Positions 23,687 through 34,790 of a stretch of DNA of 64,000 nucleotides are shown here, piece by piece. The notes beneath the pieces are model-generated. The model was given only the letters and a program-made list of their open reading frames with translations, was not told the DNA's origin and did not search any database. The stretch is from Burkholderiales bacterium (lineage in GTDB: Bacteria > Pseudomonadota > Gammaproteobacteria > Burkholderiales > Burkholderiaceae_C): contig JAIXLP010000029.1 in NCBI GenBank assembly GCA_026954015.1, positions 26,894 to 90,893 of the forward strand. Direction: 5' to 3'. The translations under genes were made by a program, and so were the position numbers. Within the stretch, counting starts at the first letter, position 1. Each line of letters starts with the position of its first letter.

Positions 23687-24496
23687 TCAGGCGGCCGACT
23701 CGGGCTTGTTCGCGGCGTCCGCGGCAGGCTCGTCGGGCGGTGGATGGTTGCGCACGAACAGTTGCGCCGCCCAGATGCCGACTTCATAGAGCAGGCACAT
23801 GGGTATTGCGAGCGCAAGCTGCGAGACCACGTCGGGCGGCGTGATGATGGCCGCGATGATGAACGATCCGACCACGAAATAGCCCCGCGCGTGCTTGAGC
23901 TTTTCCACCGAGATCACGCCCATGCGCACCAGCACGACGACCGCGATCGGCACCTCGAAGGTGACGCCGAACGCGAGGAACATCGTGAGCACGAAGCTCA
24001 GGTAGGCCTCGATGTCCGGGGCGGCGGTGATGCTCTTGGGCGCGAAGCCCTGGATGAACGCGAACACGCGGCCGAACACGAAGAAGTAGCAGAACGCCAC
24101 TCCCAGCAGAAACAAAATGGTGCTGGAGATGACCAGCGGCAGCACCGCCCTTTTCTCGTTGGAGTAGAGCCCGGGCGCGACGAAGGCCCAGATCTGGTAG
24201 AGCACGACGGGCAGCGCGATCAGGAAGGCCGCCATCAGCAGGATCTTGAGCGGCACCATGAACGGGGAGATGACCGAGGTGGCGATCATCGTCGCGCCCT
24301 GCGGCAGATGCGCCACCAGCGGCGCCGCGAGCAGATCGTAGAGCTGGCCGGGGCCGGGGTAGAGGAAGAGCACGCCGGCGACGATGCCCACCGCGAGCAT
24401 CGCCTTCACGAGCCGGTTGCGCAGCTCCATGAGGTGCTCGACGAAAGGCTGTTCAGTGCCGGCGAGTTCGTCTTCAGGGTCGGGGGTCTGGGCCAT
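23687..24496 (-). CDS. tatC: Twin-arginine translocase subunit TatC
   Basis: 269 aa from ATG 24494-24496 (MAQTPDPEDELAGTEQPFVEHLMELRNRLVKAML). The cytoplasmic N-terminal HLxELRxR motif that binds the RR signal is intact. Six membrane spans are visible, with the SPFMVPLKILLMAAFLIALPVVLYQIWAFVAPGLY and SFVLTMFLAFGVTFEVP segments typical of TatC. Part of tatABC downstream of the his genes. Confidence 0.96.
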   Translation of the reverse strand: MAQTPDPEDELAGTEQPFVEHLMELRNRLVKAMLAVGIVAGVLFLYPGPGQLYDLLAAPLVAHLPQGATMIATSVISPFMVPLKILLMAAFLIALPVVLYQIWAFVAPGLYSNEKRAVLPLVISSTILFLLGVAFCYFFVFGRVFAFIQGFAPKSITAAPDIEAYLSFVLTMFLAFGVTFEVPIAVVVLVRMGVISVEKLKHARGYFVVGSFIIAAIITPPDVVSQLALAIPMCLLYEVGIWAAQLFVRNHPPPDEPAADAANKPESAA

Positions 24497-24565
24497 GGGG
24501 TCAATCGGGCCGCGACAGTGCGACCGGGGGGCGCGCCACGCACGCGGCGCGGCGTGGTGCAATGC

Positions 24566-25051
24566 TCAACGGGTCTTTCCGGGCCGGTAGCGCGCCACGC
24601 GCGCCGCGCCCGACTGCACGTGCGTGCGCATGCCGTTGCGCGCCTTGTACCAGTGCGGCACCGCGCCGCGCTTGGTGCGCCAGTGCTTGTCGGGGCGTTT
24701 GTACGCGGGCACGATGAGCGCCAGCGCCGCAGGGTCATCGGGCAGCGGATCGGCCGAGGTGTCGGCCAGCGGCGCAACCGCCTCGTTCCAGTCCTTTTCG
24801 AAGTCGCTCGCGGTGCTCTGCACGCTCTTTTCCACGTCGCGCGCGGCGCTTTCGACGGTGTCCTTCATCTTGCGCAACTCGTCGAGCTCCATCGAGCGAT
24901 TGACCTCGGCCTTCACGTCGGCGACATAGCGCTGTGCCTTGCCCAGCAGCGTGCCCACGGTGCGCGCCACGCGCGGCAGCTTCTCGGGGCCGATGACGAC
25001 GAGCGCCACCACCCCGATGAGCGCCATCTTGGACAGGCCGATGTCGATCAT
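24566..25051 (-). CDS. tatB: Sec-independent translocase subunit TatB
   Basis: 161 aa. Short N-terminal membrane helix ([31 protein letters not shown]) with the TatB Glu in its early part replaced by a Gly-Leu-Ser context, hinge GPEKLP, long amphipathic helix ([31 protein letters not shown]) and a disordered basic C-terminal tail. It forms the signal-peptide receptor with TatC. Located 17 bp after tatA. Confidence 0.94.
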   Translation of the reverse strand: MIDIGLSKMALIGVVALVVIGPEKLPRVARTVGTLLGKAQRYVADVKAEVNRSMELDELRKMKDTVESAARDVEKSVQSTASDFEKDWNEAVAPLADTSADPLPDDPAALALIVPAYKRPDKHWRTKRGAVPHWYKARNGMRTHVQSGAARVARYRPGKTR

Positions 25052-25068
25052 CGCCGGTGATCCGCCGG

Positions 25069-25311
25069 TCAGCTCTTTTGCTTGGCCTCGACGTCGATCG
25101 TGGTTTTATCGGTCGTGGTGGCGTTGCCCACCTGTCCGGCCGGTGCAGCGGGGGCTTCGTCCACGCTGCTGGTGCCGTCCTTCATGCCTTCCTTGAAGCC
25201 CTTGACCGCGCCGCCGAGATCGGAGCCGATGTTCTTGAGCTTCTTGGTGCCGAACACCATGACGACGATCAGCAGCACGATGAGCCAGTGCCAAATCGAA
25301 AACGAACCCAT
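25069..25311 (-). CDS. tatA: Sec-independent translocase subunit TatA
   Basis: 80 aa: [45 protein letters not shown], that is, one membrane helix, the FGTKKL hinge and an amphipathic helix, then an acidic, Ala-rich tail. TatA oligomers make the translocation pore. First gene of tatABC, 62 bp after hinT. Confidence 0.96.
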   Translation of the reverse strand: MGSFSIWHWLIVLLIVVMVFGTKKLKNIGSDLGGAVKGFKEGMKDGTSSVDEAPAAPAGQVGNATTTDKTTIDVEAKQKS

Positions 25312-25373
25312 TGAAAATCTCCTGAGGTGCAGGCGCCGATTCTAGGGCAACACTGCCGCGCCTACCCCCCGCC

Positions 25374-25733
25374 TCAGCCCTTGAGCCAGGGGCGCGGCCC
25401 GCCGATCACGTGCATGTGCAGGTGGTGGATTTCCTGGCCGCCTTCGGTGCCCGTGTTCACCACGATGCGGTAGCCGCCTTCCGGGTAGGGATTGCAGCCC
25501 TGCTCCATGGCCAGCCGGGGGGCGAGCAGCATCATGTGCGCCAGCAGCGGCCCGTGATCGGGCGCGACCGACGCCATCGACGCGATGTGCTCCTTGGGTA
25601 TCAGCAGGAAATGCACCGGCGCCCACGGATGGATGTCGTGGAAGGCAAAGACCTGGTCGTCCTCGTAGACCTTGCTGGACGGGATCCTGCCTTCGACGAT
25701 CTTGCAGAACAGGCAGTCGGGGTCGTGGTGCAT
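25374..25733 (-). CDS. hinT: HIT-family nucleoside phosphoramidase-type hydrolase
   Basis: 119 aa. It starts with CLFCKIVEGRIPSSKVYEDDQVFAFHDI and ends with the histidine triad HHLHMHVIGG; an N-terminal Cys pair (CLFC) is typical of bacterial HinT relatives. The family hydrolyses AMP-lysine and similar phosphoramidates. It lies between the patatin-like gene and tatA, a common order in Burkholderiales (his-hinT-tat). Confidence 0.92.
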   Translation of the reverse strand: MHHDPDCLFCKIVEGRIPSSKVYEDDQVFAFHDIHPWAPVHFLLIPKEHIASMASVAPDHGPLLAHMMLLAPRLAMEQGCNPYPEGGYRIVVNTGTEGGQEIHHLHMHVIGGPRPWLKG

Positions 25734-25758
25734 GCGCTATCTCCTTGCAAAGGCGCCT

Positions 25759-26787
25759 TCAGGCGTCGTCGGCCGTCTTCACGGTGCAGCGTACACCCAC
25801 GTCGTGGCGGTGCGCGTGCAGCCAGTGCTTGCCCTCTTCGCGCCCCAGGCCAAAGAGCTCGCGCAAGAAGACCAGATCGGCGCGCATCTTGCTGGCAGCG
25901 CCGAAGGGTGCGAGCACCGCGCCGCCGTCGATGCGGTGCACGCGCATGTCCTTGTAGCGCTTGGGGTCGAGCTTGCCCTCGGCCAGCAGCCGGCGCACGA
26001 ATTCGATGGCGCGCAATTCAGCGAGCAGGCTGGCGTTGAAGGTGACCTCGTTCATGCGGTCCATGATGTCGCTGGCGTTGCCGGGCACCGCCTTGTGCTG
26101 GACCGGATTGATCTGCACCAGCAGCACGTCGCTGCTGAGCGTGTGGTAGATCAGCGGGTGCAGCGCCGGGTTGCCGGAGTAGCCGCCGTCCCAGTAGAAC
26201 TCGCCGTCGATCTCCACCGCCTGGAACATGTTCGGCAGGCAGGCCGAGGCCATCACGGCCTCCATGCTCAGGCGCTTGCGGGTGAAGATTTCCCCACGGC
26301 CGGTGCGCACGTTGGTCGCGCAGACGAACACCTTGGGCACGCGCGCGTGCTCGGCACGCAGCAGGTCGAAGTCGACCGTGTTGCGCAGCAGGTTGCGCAG
26401 CGGGTTGATGTCCAGCGGATTGGTCTGGTAGGGCGAGAACCACTGCGTCATCATGCTCATGAGCGGGTTGCCCTGCAGCGGCATGCCCCACATCAGCGCG
26501 CCGAGCGCGCCCACGCCCTCCCAGAGGGTTTTGAGCGTCTCGCGCGCGAGCGCGCATCCCTGCACGTGCGCTTCTTCGGCGTCCTTGCACGCGTTGGCGG
26601 CCTGCGCGAAACCGTGCGCCAGCGCCACCGCATTCATCGCGCCCGCGCTCGTGCCGCTGATCCCCTCGAGCTCGAAGCCGCCGTCTTCGAGCAGCGCATC
26701 GAGCACGCCCCAGGTGAATGCGCCGTGCGAGCCCCCGCCCTGCAGCGCCAAGTCGAGCGCCAGGCGCCGCTGCGCATGCTCACGCAT
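25759..26787 (-). CDS. Patatin-like phospholipase/acyl hydrolase
   Basis: 342 aa. Patatin fold: oxyanion motif LQGGGSHGAFTWGVLDALL (about 16-34), nucleophile GTSAGAMNA (about 44-52) and catalytic Asp in YWDGGYSGNPAL (about 205-216). No signal peptide, so probably cytoplasmic or exported by another route. It overlaps the upstream membrane protein gene by 8 bases, so the two may act together. The natural substrate (phospholipid or poly-hydroxybutyrate-related ester) cannot be told from sequence. Confidence 0.9.
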   Translation of the reverse strand: MREHAQRRLALDLALQGGGSHGAFTWGVLDALLEDGGFELEGISGTSAGAMNAVALAHGFAQAANACKDAEEAHVQGCALARETLKTLWEGVGALGALMWGMPLQGNPLMSMMTQWFSPYQTNPLDINPLRNLLRNTVDFDLLRAEHARVPKVFVCATNVRTGRGEIFTRKRLSMEAVMASACLPNMFQAVEIDGEFYWDGGYSGNPALHPLIYHTLSSDVLLVQINPVQHKAVPGNASDIMDRMNEVTFNASLLAELRAIEFVRRLLAEGKLDPKRYKDMRVHRIDGGAVLAPFGAASKMRADLVFLRELFGLGREEGKHWLHAHRHDVGVRCTVKTADDA

Positions 26788-27166
26788 TGATCGCCCTCCC
26801 CTCGTTCATGGTCACCATGCCGCGCACGATACGGTAGAGGAACCAGATCGAGATCAGGCCCCAGGCGATCCAGCCCGGGAGCACAAGGAAGACCCACAGC
26901 GGCGCGGTGACGATGTAGAGCACGCCCGCCCAGAGAACGCTGCGGATGCGCCACGAAAAATGGCTCGCCTGCCAGGTGCCGGCCGCCTCGCCTTTCTTGA
27001 CCAGATCGATCACCAGCGCGATGACGAGCAGCGCCGCGCCCGATTGCGCGCCCGGCACCACCGCCGCGACGGCGACGATCAGGTGCAGGATGTAGCTGAT
27101 CCAGCCTACGGTCTTGAGCGCCTGGGCGCGTTCGTTCGGCTCCACGTCGATGATGTCGCCACTCAT
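26780..27166 (-). CDS. DUF4870-like small membrane protein
   Basis: 128 aa from ATG 27164-27166 ([37 protein letters not shown]). Three to four membrane segments with the DUF4870-like pattern: [33 protein letters not shown], then [26 protein letters not shown], then a C-terminal [10 protein letters not shown]. It overlaps hisE by 4 bases (ATGA) and the patatin gene by 8. Function unknown. Confidence 0.82.
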   Translation of the reverse strand: MSGDIIDVEPNERAQALKTVGWISYILHLIVAVAAVVPGAQSGAALLVIALVIDLVKKGEAAGTWQASHFSWRIRSVLWAGVLYIVTAPLWVFLVLPGWIAWGLISIWFLYRIVRGMVTMNEGRAINA

Positions 27167-27549
27167 GCCGTGCCTCCTTCCTCGCGCGCGCGCTCGGCCT
27201 GCTTGCGCAGCGCCTTTTCTTCCAGCCCGCTCATGCCCTCGCGGCGTTCGAGCTCGGCGATCACGTCGGCCGGGCCCAAGCCGTAGTAGGCGAGCGTGAC
27301 CATGCCGTGAAACCACAGGTCGGCCATCTCGTACACGAGCTTGCCGCGGTCGGCGCCACCCTGCACATCCTTGGCGGCCATCACCACCTCGGTGGCTTCC
27401 TCGCCCACCTTCTTGAGGAAGGCGTCCGGCCCCTGGGTGAGCAGCCGCGCGACGTAGCTCGTCGCCGGGTCGCCGCCGTTGGCCGGTTTGCGGCTTTCGA
27501 TCACCGCAGCCAGCCGGGCCAGCGCGTCTTGGGATGTCATGGGCTTCAT
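27163..27549 (-). CDS. hisE: Phosphoribosyl-ATP pyrophosphohydrolase
   Basis: 128 aa. The MazG-like helical motif is visible: [31 protein letters not shown], with the GEEATE metal-binding acidic cluster and [21 protein letters not shown]. It converts PR-ATP to PR-AMP, step 2 of histidine synthesis. The acidic C-terminus is extended. The start overlaps the hisI stop (ATGA). Confidence 0.95.
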   Translation of the reverse strand: MKPMTSQDALARLAAVIESRKPANGGDPATSYVARLLTQGPDAFLKKVGEEATEVVMAAKDVQGGADRGKLVYEMADLWFHGMVTLAYYGLGPADVIAELERREGMSGLEEKALRKQAERAREEGGTA

Positions 27550-27950
27550 TTGTAGATGGTGGCCGGGTCTTTCAAGACCGGATCGACCGTTTGCCAGGCG
27601 CCGTCGCGCAGCACGCGAAAGAAGCAGCTATGGCGCCCGGTGTGGCAGGCGATGCCCGGCACGTGGCCGGTCTGCGTCACCCTGAGCAGGATCACGTCCT
27701 CGTCGCAGTCCACGCGGATCTCGTGCACCTGCTGCACATTGCCGGATTCCTCGCCCTTGAACCAGAGCCTGCCGCGCGAGCGGCTGAAGTACACCGCGCG
27801 CCCGAGTTCGGCGGTTTTCGCCAGCGCCTCGCGATTCATCCAGGCGAACATGAGCACGTCGCCACTGCCCGCTTCCTGCGCGATCACGGGCACCAGCCCC
27901 TGCGCGTCCCAGTGCACCTGGTCGAGCCAGTCGGTGGAGGTCTTGGTCAT
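27546..27950 (-). CDS. hisI: Phosphoribosyl-AMP cyclohydrolase
   Basis: 134 aa from ATG 27948-27950 ([25 protein letters not shown]). Motifs: [30 protein letters not shown], and the metal-binding [12 protein letters not shown] with the Cys/His in [13 protein letters not shown]. Step 3 of histidine synthesis. A separate hisE follows rather than a fused hisIE. Confidence 0.96.
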   Translation of the reverse strand: MTKTSTDWLDQVHWDAQGLVPVIAQEAGSGDVLMFAWMNREALAKTAELGRAVYFSRSRGRLWFKGEESGNVQQVHEIRVDCDEDVILLRVTQTGHVPGIACHTGRHSCFFRVLRDGAWQTVDPVLKDPATIYK

Positions 27951-27970
27951 CCTGCAAGTATCAATAAGAG

Positions 27971-28012
27971 AGCTGCCAGCGCTTGCCCAGCAAGCGCCAG
28001 AGGCCAATTTGG
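27971..28012. repeat. Palindromic intergenic repeat, copy 1 (hisI-hisF gap)
   Basis: AGCTGCCAGCGCTTGCCC then AGCAAGCGCCAG: the GCGCTTGC/GCAAGCGC arms can pair as a small hairpin. Three further copies of the same core lie at 30315, 38051 and 59609. Confidence 0.8.
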
Positions 28013-28024
28013 TCCATATTTCTG

Positions 28025-28818
<794 letters not shown>

Positions 28819-28819
<1 letters not shown>

Positions 28820-29562
28820 CAGGCGTCCCCCAGCTCGTCCGCGCGCTGCTGCGCGGCGGAAAAATCCAGGTCGCCGGAATAGATCGCGCGCCCGCAGATC
28901 ACGCCTTCGACGCCCTCGTCCTCGACCGCGCACAGCGCCTCGATGTCGGCCATGCCCGCAAGCCCGCCCGAGGCGATCACCGGAATGGTGAGCGCCTGCG
29001 CCAGCCGCACCGTCGCCTCGACGTTGATGCCGGTGAGCATGCCGTCGCGCCCGATGTCGGTGTAGATCACGGATTCCACTCCCCAGCCCTCGAACTTGCG
29101 CGCCAGGTCAACCACCTCGTGGCCCGTGAGCTTGCTCCAGCCGTCGGTGGCCACCTTGCCGTCCTTGGCGTCGAGCCCGACGATCACGTGGCCGCCGAAC
29201 GCGCTGCACGCATCCTGCAGAAAGCCGGGGCTCTTCACCGCGGCGGTGCCGATGATGACGTACTCCAGCCCCGCGTCCAGGTAGAGCTCGATCGTGTCCA
29301 GGTCGCGGATGCCGCCGCCGAGCTGCACCGGGATGTCGCCCCCCACCGCCTTGAGGATGGACTTGATCGCCGCGCGGTTCTTCGGCTGCCCGGCAAACGC
29401 GCCATTGAGGTCGACGAGGTGCAGCCGCCGCGCGCCGGCGTCCAGCCACTTGAGCGCCATCTCCACCGGGTCGTCGCCGAAGGTGGTGGCTTGTTTCATG
29501 TCGCCTTGCTTGAGGCGCACGCAGTGTCCGTCCTTGAGATCGATGGCAGGGATGAGCAACAT
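28819..29562 (-). CDS. hisA: ProFAR isomerase HisA
   Basis: 247 aa: [21 protein letters not shown], with catalytic Asp in PAIDLKDG and second Asp in [12 protein letters not shown]; phosphate motifs [11 protein letters not shown] and [11 protein letters not shown]. It isomerises ProFAR to PRFAR by an Amadori rearrangement. Follows hisH by 83 bp. Confidence 0.97.
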
Positions 29563-29581
29563 GGGAAAAGCGTTCTGCAGT

Positions 29582-29631
29582 GAGCGTTTGGCCGTGAGCA
29601 GGGAAGCCTTGGCGCCAAACGCTAAACGCTC
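29582..29631. repeat. Nested inverted repeats in the hisH-hisA gap
   Basis: AGCGTTTGGC (29583-29592) pairs with GCCAAACGCT (29614-29623); GAGCGTTT (29582-29589) can instead pair with AAACGCTC (29624-29631). Two alternative stems share one arm. It could be an attenuating or stabilising mRNA structure. Confidence 0.6.
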
Positions 29632-29645
29632 AACGCCCAGCCTCC

Positions 29646-30308
29646 TCAGGGTTTCCAGTGCAGGAAGTTGCGATAGAGCTGCAGCCCCTGGGCCGCACTT
29701 TTTTCGGGGTGAAACTGGGTGGCGAAAAGATTATCACGCGCCACGGCGGCTGCAAAGGGTCCGCCATAGTCGCTTTCACCCACCCCATGACCTGGATCCA
29801 GCGGGCGGGCGTAGTAGCTGTGCACGAAATAGAAGAAGCCTTCGTCGGGCACGCCCTGCCACAGTGGGTGCGCATGGCCGCCGTGGCGCATCTGGCGCAC
29901 GCGGTTCCAGCCCATGTGCGGCACCTTGTAGCGGCTGCCGTCGGGCTGGCGGCGGCCTGCCAGGTCAAAGCGCAGCACCTGCCCGGGGATCAGGTTCAGG
30001 CCGTCCACATCGCCCTCGGCGCTGTGCGTGAGCAGCATCTGCATGCCGACGCACACGCCGAACAGCGGGCGCCGCGCCGCAGCCTCCAGCACCGCGGCGC
30101 GCAGGCCCGAGGCGGCGAGCTCATGCATGCAGTCGGGCATCGCACCCTGCCCTGGCAGCACCAGGCGGTCGGCCGCGCGCACCACATCGGCGTCGGCGGT
30201 CACCACCACGTTCCAGCCCTCGCCGCTGGCGGCCGTGCGCACGGCCTGCGCTACCGAGCGCAGGTTGCCCATGCCGTAGTCCACGACCGCAACGGTATTC
30301 GCTTGCAT
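29646..30308 (-). CDS. hisH: Imidazole glycerol phosphate synthase glutamine amidotransferase subunit HisH
   Basis: 220 aa. Class-I glutaminase: [23 protein letters not shown] (PGxG oxyanion loop), nucleophile Cys in GVCVGMQML, and His/Glu pair in the C-terminal [14 protein letters not shown]. It supplies ammonia to HisF. The first ATG follows a repeat copy (30315) in the hisB-hisH gap. Confidence 0.97.
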   Translation of the reverse strand: MQANTVAVVDYGMGNLRSVAQAVRTAASGEGWNVVVTADADVVRAADRLVLPGQGAMPDCMHELAASGLRAAVLEAAARRPLFGVCVGMQMLLTHSAEGDVDGLNLIPGQVLRFDLAGRRQPDGSRYKVPHMGWNRVRQMRHGGHAHPLWQGVPDEGFFYFVHSYYARPLDPGHGVGESDYGGPFAAAVARDNLFATQFHPEKSAAQGLQLYRNFLHWKP

Positions 30309-30314
30309 GTTTGT

Positions 30315-30350
30315 AGCTGCTCGCGCTTGCTGGGCAAGCGCTGGAGGGCG
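30315..30350. repeat. Palindromic intergenic repeat, copy 2 (hisB-hisH gap)
   Basis: AGCTGCTCGCGCTTGCTGGG then CAAGCGCTGGAG: same AGCTGC...GCGCTTGC...GCAAGCGCT core as copy 1, with the loop TGG. Confidence 0.8.
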
Positions 30351-30365
30351 ATTGAGATCAGAACC

Positions 30366-30989
30366 TCAGAGGGTCCCCTTGGTCGAGGGAATCACGCCGC
30401 TGGCGCGCGGGTCCCGTTCGAGCGCGGCGCGCAGCGCACGCGCGAAGGCCTTGAACACCGTCTCGCACTGGTGGTGCGCATTCGCGCCCTTGAGGTTGTC
30501 GATGTGCAGCGTCACGCCCGCATGGTTCACGAAGCCCTGGAAGAACTCGTGCACGAGCTGCGTGTCGAGGCCGCCGATCATCGCGGCGGTGAACGCAATG
30601 TCGATGTGCAGCCCCGGCCGGCCGGAAAAGTCGATCACCACGCGCGAGAGCGCTTCATCGAGCGGCACGTAGGCGTGGCCGTAGCGGCGTATGCCTTTCT
30701 TGTCGCCCACCGCGCGCGCGAACGCCTGGCCCAGCGTGATGCCCACGTCTTCCACGCTGTGGTGGCCGTCGATGTGCAGGTCGCCGTCGCACTGCACCTC
30801 CAGGTCGATGAGGCCGTGGCGCGCGATCTGCTCGAGCATGTGGTCGAAGAACCCGATGCCCGTGTTGAGCCGCGCCTGCCCGGTACCGTCGAGGTTGACG
30901 CGCACGCGGATGCGCGTCTCCGCCGTGTTGCGGCTGACCTCGGCGACGCGGTCAGTGACGGTCGAGGTAACGAGTGCGGATGAGGTCAT
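30366..30989 (-). CDS. hisB: Imidazoleglycerol-phosphate dehydratase
   Basis: 207 aa from ATG 30987-30989. Monofunctional HisB: metal-binding HHSVEDVGI and [23 protein letters not shown]. It dehydrates IGP to imidazole-acetol phosphate. The phosphatase domain found in enterobacterial HisB is absent, so histidinol-phosphatase is encoded elsewhere. It overlaps hisC by 4 bases (ATGA). Confidence 0.97.
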   Translation of the reverse strand: MTSSALVTSTVTDRVAEVSRNTAETRIRVRVNLDGTGQARLNTGIGFFDHMLEQIARHGLIDLEVQCDGDLHIDGHHSVEDVGITLGQAFARAVGDKKGIRRYGHAYVPLDEALSRVVIDFSGRPGLHIDIAFTAAMIGGLDTQLVHEFFQGFVNHAGVTLHIDNLKGANAHHQCETVFKAFARALRAALERDPRASGVIPSTKGTL

Positions 30990-32095
30990 AGCGAGGCGGC
31001 GAGCGCGTCCAGCATGGCGGTGTTTTCGTCGGCGGTGCCCACGGTCAGACGCAGGCAGTTGGCTAGCAACGGGTGCATTGTAGAAACGTTCTTCACGAGC
31101 ACCCCGCGCTCGCGCATCCCGGCGAACGCGCGCGGCGCATCGGGCACGCGCACGAGGATCATGTTGGCCTCGCTCGCGAACGCATGCACGCCGGGCAGGC
31201 GCGCCAGCGCCGCGAAGATGCGCGCGCGCTGCGCACGGATGTCGGCCGCCTGCGCGTCGAACACGCTGGCGTGCTCGAGCGCGAACAGCGCGCATTCGGC
31301 GTTGAGCACGCTCACGTTGTAGGGCGGGCGCACCTTGTCGAGCTCGGCCACCAGCGCGGCCTCGCCCATGAGGTAGCCGATGCGCGCGCCCGCGATGCCG
31401 AATTTGCTGAGCGTGCGCAGCACCAGCACGTGGCGGTGGCGCGCGGGCGCGGCGCGCACCGACGCCATCCAGCTGCGCGCGGCAAACGGCTGGTAGGCCT
31501 CGTCGACCACCACGAACCCGCCCTGCGCACCCTGCGCCGCGATGATGCGCGCCATCGCGCCCTCGTCCCAGAGCGTGCCGCTCGGGTTGTTGGGGTAGGC
31601 CAGGTAGACGATGCTGGGACGCTGGCGCGCGATGGCGTCGAGCATCGCGGGCTCGTCGAGCTCGAAGTCCGGCGTGAGAGCAACGCCCGTGTAAGACAGG
31701 CCCTGGAGCCTGGCGCTCATCGCGTACATCACGAAACCCGGCTCGGGCGCGAGGATGCCCGCGCCCGGCACGTCGCACGCAAGCGCGAGCAGGCCGATGA
31801 GCTCGTCCGAGCCGTTGCCCAGCATCAGCGACCAGCCCTCGGGCGGCGCCGCGTAGGCGTGCAGCGCGGCGCGCAGCTCGTCCAGGCGCGCGCCGGGATA
31901 GCGGTTGACTGCCACCTGCCCGAGCCGCGCGCCCAGCTCGGCCTGCAACTCGGGCGAAAGCCGATGCGGGTTCTCCATCGCATCGAGCTTGATCATGCCG
32001 CGCGACTCCTGCACCGCGTAGGCGTGCATGCCCTTCACATCGTGGCGCAGGCGCGCAAGGGCGGGGAGGTCGGCAGCGATCGTCGGGTTTTGCAT
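30986..32095 (-). CDS. hisC: Histidinol-phosphate aminotransferase
   Basis: 369-aa class-I/II PLP enzyme. DAMENPH near the N-terminus, [28 protein letters not shown], and the PLP lysine in [18 protein letters not shown]-terminal Arg in NCLRLTVGT. First gene of the second his block; gor lies 27 bp upstream on the same strand and may be co-transcribed. Confidence 0.96.
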   Translation of the reverse strand: MQNPTIAADLPALARLRHDVKGMHAYAVQESRGMIKLDAMENPHRLSPELQAELGARLGQVAVNRYPGARLDELRAALHAYAAPPEGWSLMLGNGSDELIGLLALACDVPGAGILAPEPGFVMYAMSARLQGLSYTGVALTPDFELDEPAMLDAIARQRPSIVYLAYPNNPSGTLWDEGAMARIIAAQGAQGGFVVVDEAYQPFAARSWMASVRAAPARHRHVLVLRTLSKFGIAGARIGYLMGEAALVAELDKVRPPYNVSVLNAECALFALEHASVFDAQAADIRAQRARIFAALARLPGVHAFASEANMILVRVPDAPRAFAGMRERGVLVKNVSTMHPLLANCLRLTVGTADENTAMLDALAASL

Positions 32096-32122
32096 GCGCG
32101 AAGTCTACGGCCTGACGGGACG

Positions 32123-33475
32123 CTAGCGCATCGTGACGAATTCTTCGGCCGCCGTGGGGTGGATGGCCACGGTGGCGTCAAAGTCCCGCTTCGTCGCGCC
32201 CATCTTGAGCGCCACGGCAAAGCCCTGCAGCATCTCGTCCATGCCGAAGCCTATGCCGTGGATGCCGACGATGCGCTCCTCGGCACCGGCGCACACGAGC
32301 TTCATGCGCGCCGGCTGGCGGTGGCGCGTGACCGCGCTGTACATCGCGGTGAACGACGAGGTGTAGACCTTCACCGCGGTGTCGCCGTAGCGCTCGCGCG
32401 CCTGCGGCTCGGTGAGACCCACGGTGCCTATCGGCGGATGGCTGAACACCACGGTGGGGATGTTCTCGTAATCCAGGTGCTCCTCGGCCTTGCCGTTGAA
32501 GAGCCGCTCGGACAGTCGCCGCCCGGCCGCCACGGCCACCGGCGTCAGCTCCACGCGCCCGGTCACATCGCCCACGGCGTAGATGCCCGGGACATTGGTG
32601 TTCTGGTACTTGTCCACCGCGACGCAGCCCCGCTCGTCGAGCGCCACGCCCGCGGCCTCAAGGTTGAGCTGCGCCGTGCGCGGCGCGCGGCCTATGGCCC
32701 AGACCACGCAGTCGGCCACGTGTTCGCTGCCATCGGCCAGAGAGAGCGTGAGGCTGCCATCGGCGTTCCTGCGCAGCGCCTTGGGCACAGCCTGGGTGTG
32801 CAGCTTCGGGCCCTCGGCGCGCATCGCCTCCACGAGCGTGTCGCTCAGCATGGGGTCGAAGTGGCGCAGCGGCGCGTGCCGGCGCACGAAGAGCCCGGTG
32901 TGCGCGCCCAGCGCCTGGAACACCCCCGCCAGCTCGACCGCGATGTAGCCCGCGCCCACGACCGCGACGCGCCGCGGCAGCGCGTCCAGCGCAAAGAAGC
33001 CGTCGGAATCGATGCCGAGCTCGGCCCCGGGAAGGTCCGGCCACCGCGAGTGGCCCCCGGTGGCGATCAGGATGTGGTCGGCGGTGAGCCGCTCGCCCTG
33101 CACCTCGACAGTGCGCGCGTCGACGAAGCGCGCCAGGCCCGCGATCACCTCGACGCCGTTCTTCGCCATGCCGCCGCGGTACGAGGCATGGATGCGCTCG
33201 ATGTACGCGCTGCGGCTTGCGACCAGCGTGGACCAGTCGAAGCGGTTCACCGTGGTGTCGAAGCCGTAGTCCGGCCCGTACAGGCGGATTGCGTCGGCGA
33301 TCTGCCCCGCGTGCCACATGACCTTCTTGGGCACGCAGCCCACGTTCACGCAGGTGCCTCCGATCGCGCCCGCCTCCACCAATGCCACGCGCCGACCGTG
33401 CATCGCCGCGCGGTTGGCCGAAGCGATGCCGCCGCTGCCGCCGCCCATCACGAGGTAATCGTAGTGTTTCATCAC
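32123..33475 (-). CDS. gor: Glutathione-disulfide reductase
   Basis: 450 aa flavoprotein. FAD motif [17 protein letters not shown], redox-active disulfide in [16 protein letters not shown](P)-binding [19 protein letters not shown], second FAD motif [10 protein letters not shown], and C-terminal catalytic His in HPTAAEEF. The start is one of two adjacent Met codons. It sits between hisD and hisC, an unusual place for gor. Confidence 0.95.
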   Translation of the reverse strand: MMKHYDYLVMGGGSGGIASANRAAMHGRRVALVEAGAIGGTCVNVGCVPKKVMWHAGQIADAIRLYGPDYGFDTTVNRFDWSTLVASRSAYIERIHASYRGGMAKNGVEVIAGLARFVDARTVEVQGERLTADHILIATGGHSRWPDLPGAELGIDSDGFFALDALPRRVAVVGAGYIAVELAGVFQALGAHTGLFVRRHAPLRHFDPMLSDTLVEAMRAEGPKLHTQAVPKALRRNADGSLTLSLADGSEHVADCVVWAIGRAPRTAQLNLEAAGVALDERGCVAVDKYQNTNVPGIYAVGDVTGRVELTPVAVAAGRRLSERLFNGKAEEHLDYENIPTVVFSHPPIGTVGLTEPQARERYGDTAVKVYTSSFTAMYSAVTRHRQPARMKLVCAGAEERIVGIHGIGFGMDEMLQGFAVALKMGATKRDFDATVAIHPTAAEEFVTMR

Positions 33476-33536
33476 CGCCTTCGAAAAATGCCTCGTCGAT
33501 CATAGTGCGCGCTGGCGCCTTGGGCACAATGCGCCG

Positions 33537-34784
33537 ATGCCCCCAAACCCGAGTGCGCCCGCGATCCTTGAGCCCATCCACCGGCCGCTGCCGGGTCTGG
33601 CGCAGATGCGCGCGGACACGGGCGGCCTGTACCTGGCCAACGCACTCATCGCGTTCATCTTCGCCGCCTCGGGCCCGGTCGCGATCATCCTGGCCGTGGG
33701 CCTGCGCGGGGGGCTGTCCGAGGCCGATCTGGCGTCGTGGATCTTTGGCGCGTTCTTTCTGAACGGCCTCATCACGCTGCTGTTCTGCACCCTCTACCGC
33801 CAGCCGCTCGCGTTCTTCTGGACCATACCCGGCACGGTGCTCGTCGGCCCGGCGCTCGCGCACCTGAGCTGGCCCGAGGTGATCGGTGCGTTCCACGCCA
33901 CTGGCCTGCTGATGCTGCTGCTGGGCCTGTCGGGCTGGGTGCGCCGCGCCATGCGCGCGGTGCCCATGCCGATCGTGATGGCGATGGTGGCGGGCGTGTT
34001 CCTGCGCTTCGGGCTCGACCTGGTGTACGCGGTGCGCGACGGCTTCTGGATCGCGGCCCCCATGGTCACCGCGTTCGTCGTGCTCGGCGCGCTGCCCCGC
34101 TGGGGGCGGCGCCTGCCGCCGCTGATCGGCGCGCTGCTCGTGGGCGCCGCGGCCATCGCGCTGCTGGGCGCCTTCCAGCCCCGGCCCGGGGCGCTGCAGA
34201 CCTTCATGGCGCCGCACCTGTACACGCCGCAGTTTTCCTGGAACGCGATGGTCGAGCTCGTCATACCGCTGGCGATCACGGTGCTCGTGGTGCAGAACGG
34301 CCAAGGCATCGCGGTGCTCGACGCGGCCGGGCACCAGGCGCCGATCAACGCGATCACCGTGGCCTGCGGCGCGGGCTCCATCGTCGCGGCGCTGTTCGGC
34401 ACCGTCTCCACCTGCCTCACCGGGCCGGTGAACGCGATCATTTCAAGCGAGGGCGAGCGCCGGCGCCACTACACCGCGGGCATTGCGGTGGGCGTGCTCG
34501 CGCTCGCGTTCGGGCTCATGGCGCCGCTGTTCACGCGGCTGTTGCTGGCCACGCCGCCGGCCTTCATCGGCGCGCTTGCGGGGCTGGCGATGCTGCGCGT
34601 GCTGCAGACGGCGTTCACGGTGTCGTTTCGCGACCGCTTCGCGCTCGGCGCGCTCGTGACGCTGCTCGTCACCGTGGCCGACGTGCCGATCTTCAACATC
34701 GGCGCGCCGTTCTGGGCGCTGGTGATCGGCTACGTGGTCTCGCGCCTGCTCGAACGCGCGGACTTCGAGGCCACCCGCGCCTGA
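33537..34784 (+). CDS. benE: Benzoate/H+ symporter family protein BenE
   Basis: 415 aa, about 12 membrane segments. BenE-family phrases: FSxxGxxxL-like LANALIAFIFAASGPVAIILAVG, FWTIPGTVLVGPAL, LTGPVNAIIS. Predicted benzoate or related aromatic-acid importer at the inner membrane; real substrate not determined. It is the only plus-strand gene in the 20-kb minus-strand block and lies between gor (divergent, 61 bp) and hisD (convergent, 6 bp). No benzoate catabolic genes are near. Confidence 0.92.
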   Translation: MPPNPSAPAILEPIHRPLPGLAQMRADTGGLYLANALIAFIFAASGPVAIILAVGLRGGLSEADLASWIFGAFFLNGLITLLFCTLYRQPLAFFWTIPGTVLVGPALAHLSWPEVIGAFHATGLLMLLLGLSGWVRRAMRAVPMPIVMAMVAGVFLRFGLDLVYAVRDGFWIAAPMVTAFVVLGALPRWGRRLPPLIGALLVGAAAIALLGAFQPRPGALQTFMAPHLYTPQFSWNAMVELVIPLAITVLVVQNGQGIAVLDAAGHQAPINAITVACGAGSIVAALFGTVSTCLTGPVNAIISSEGERRRHYTAGIAVGVLALAFGLMAPLFTRLLLATPPAFIGALAGLAMLRVLQTAFTVSFRDRFALGALVTLLVTVADVPIFNIGAPFWALVIGYVVSRLLERADFEATRA

Positions 34785-34790
34785 AACGGC

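Noticed and set aside
31073..33505. 810-aa plus-strand ORF antisense to hisC and gor
   Set aside because: It covers two well-supported genes on the other strand and has a shadow composition (His/Arg/Ala/Gly).
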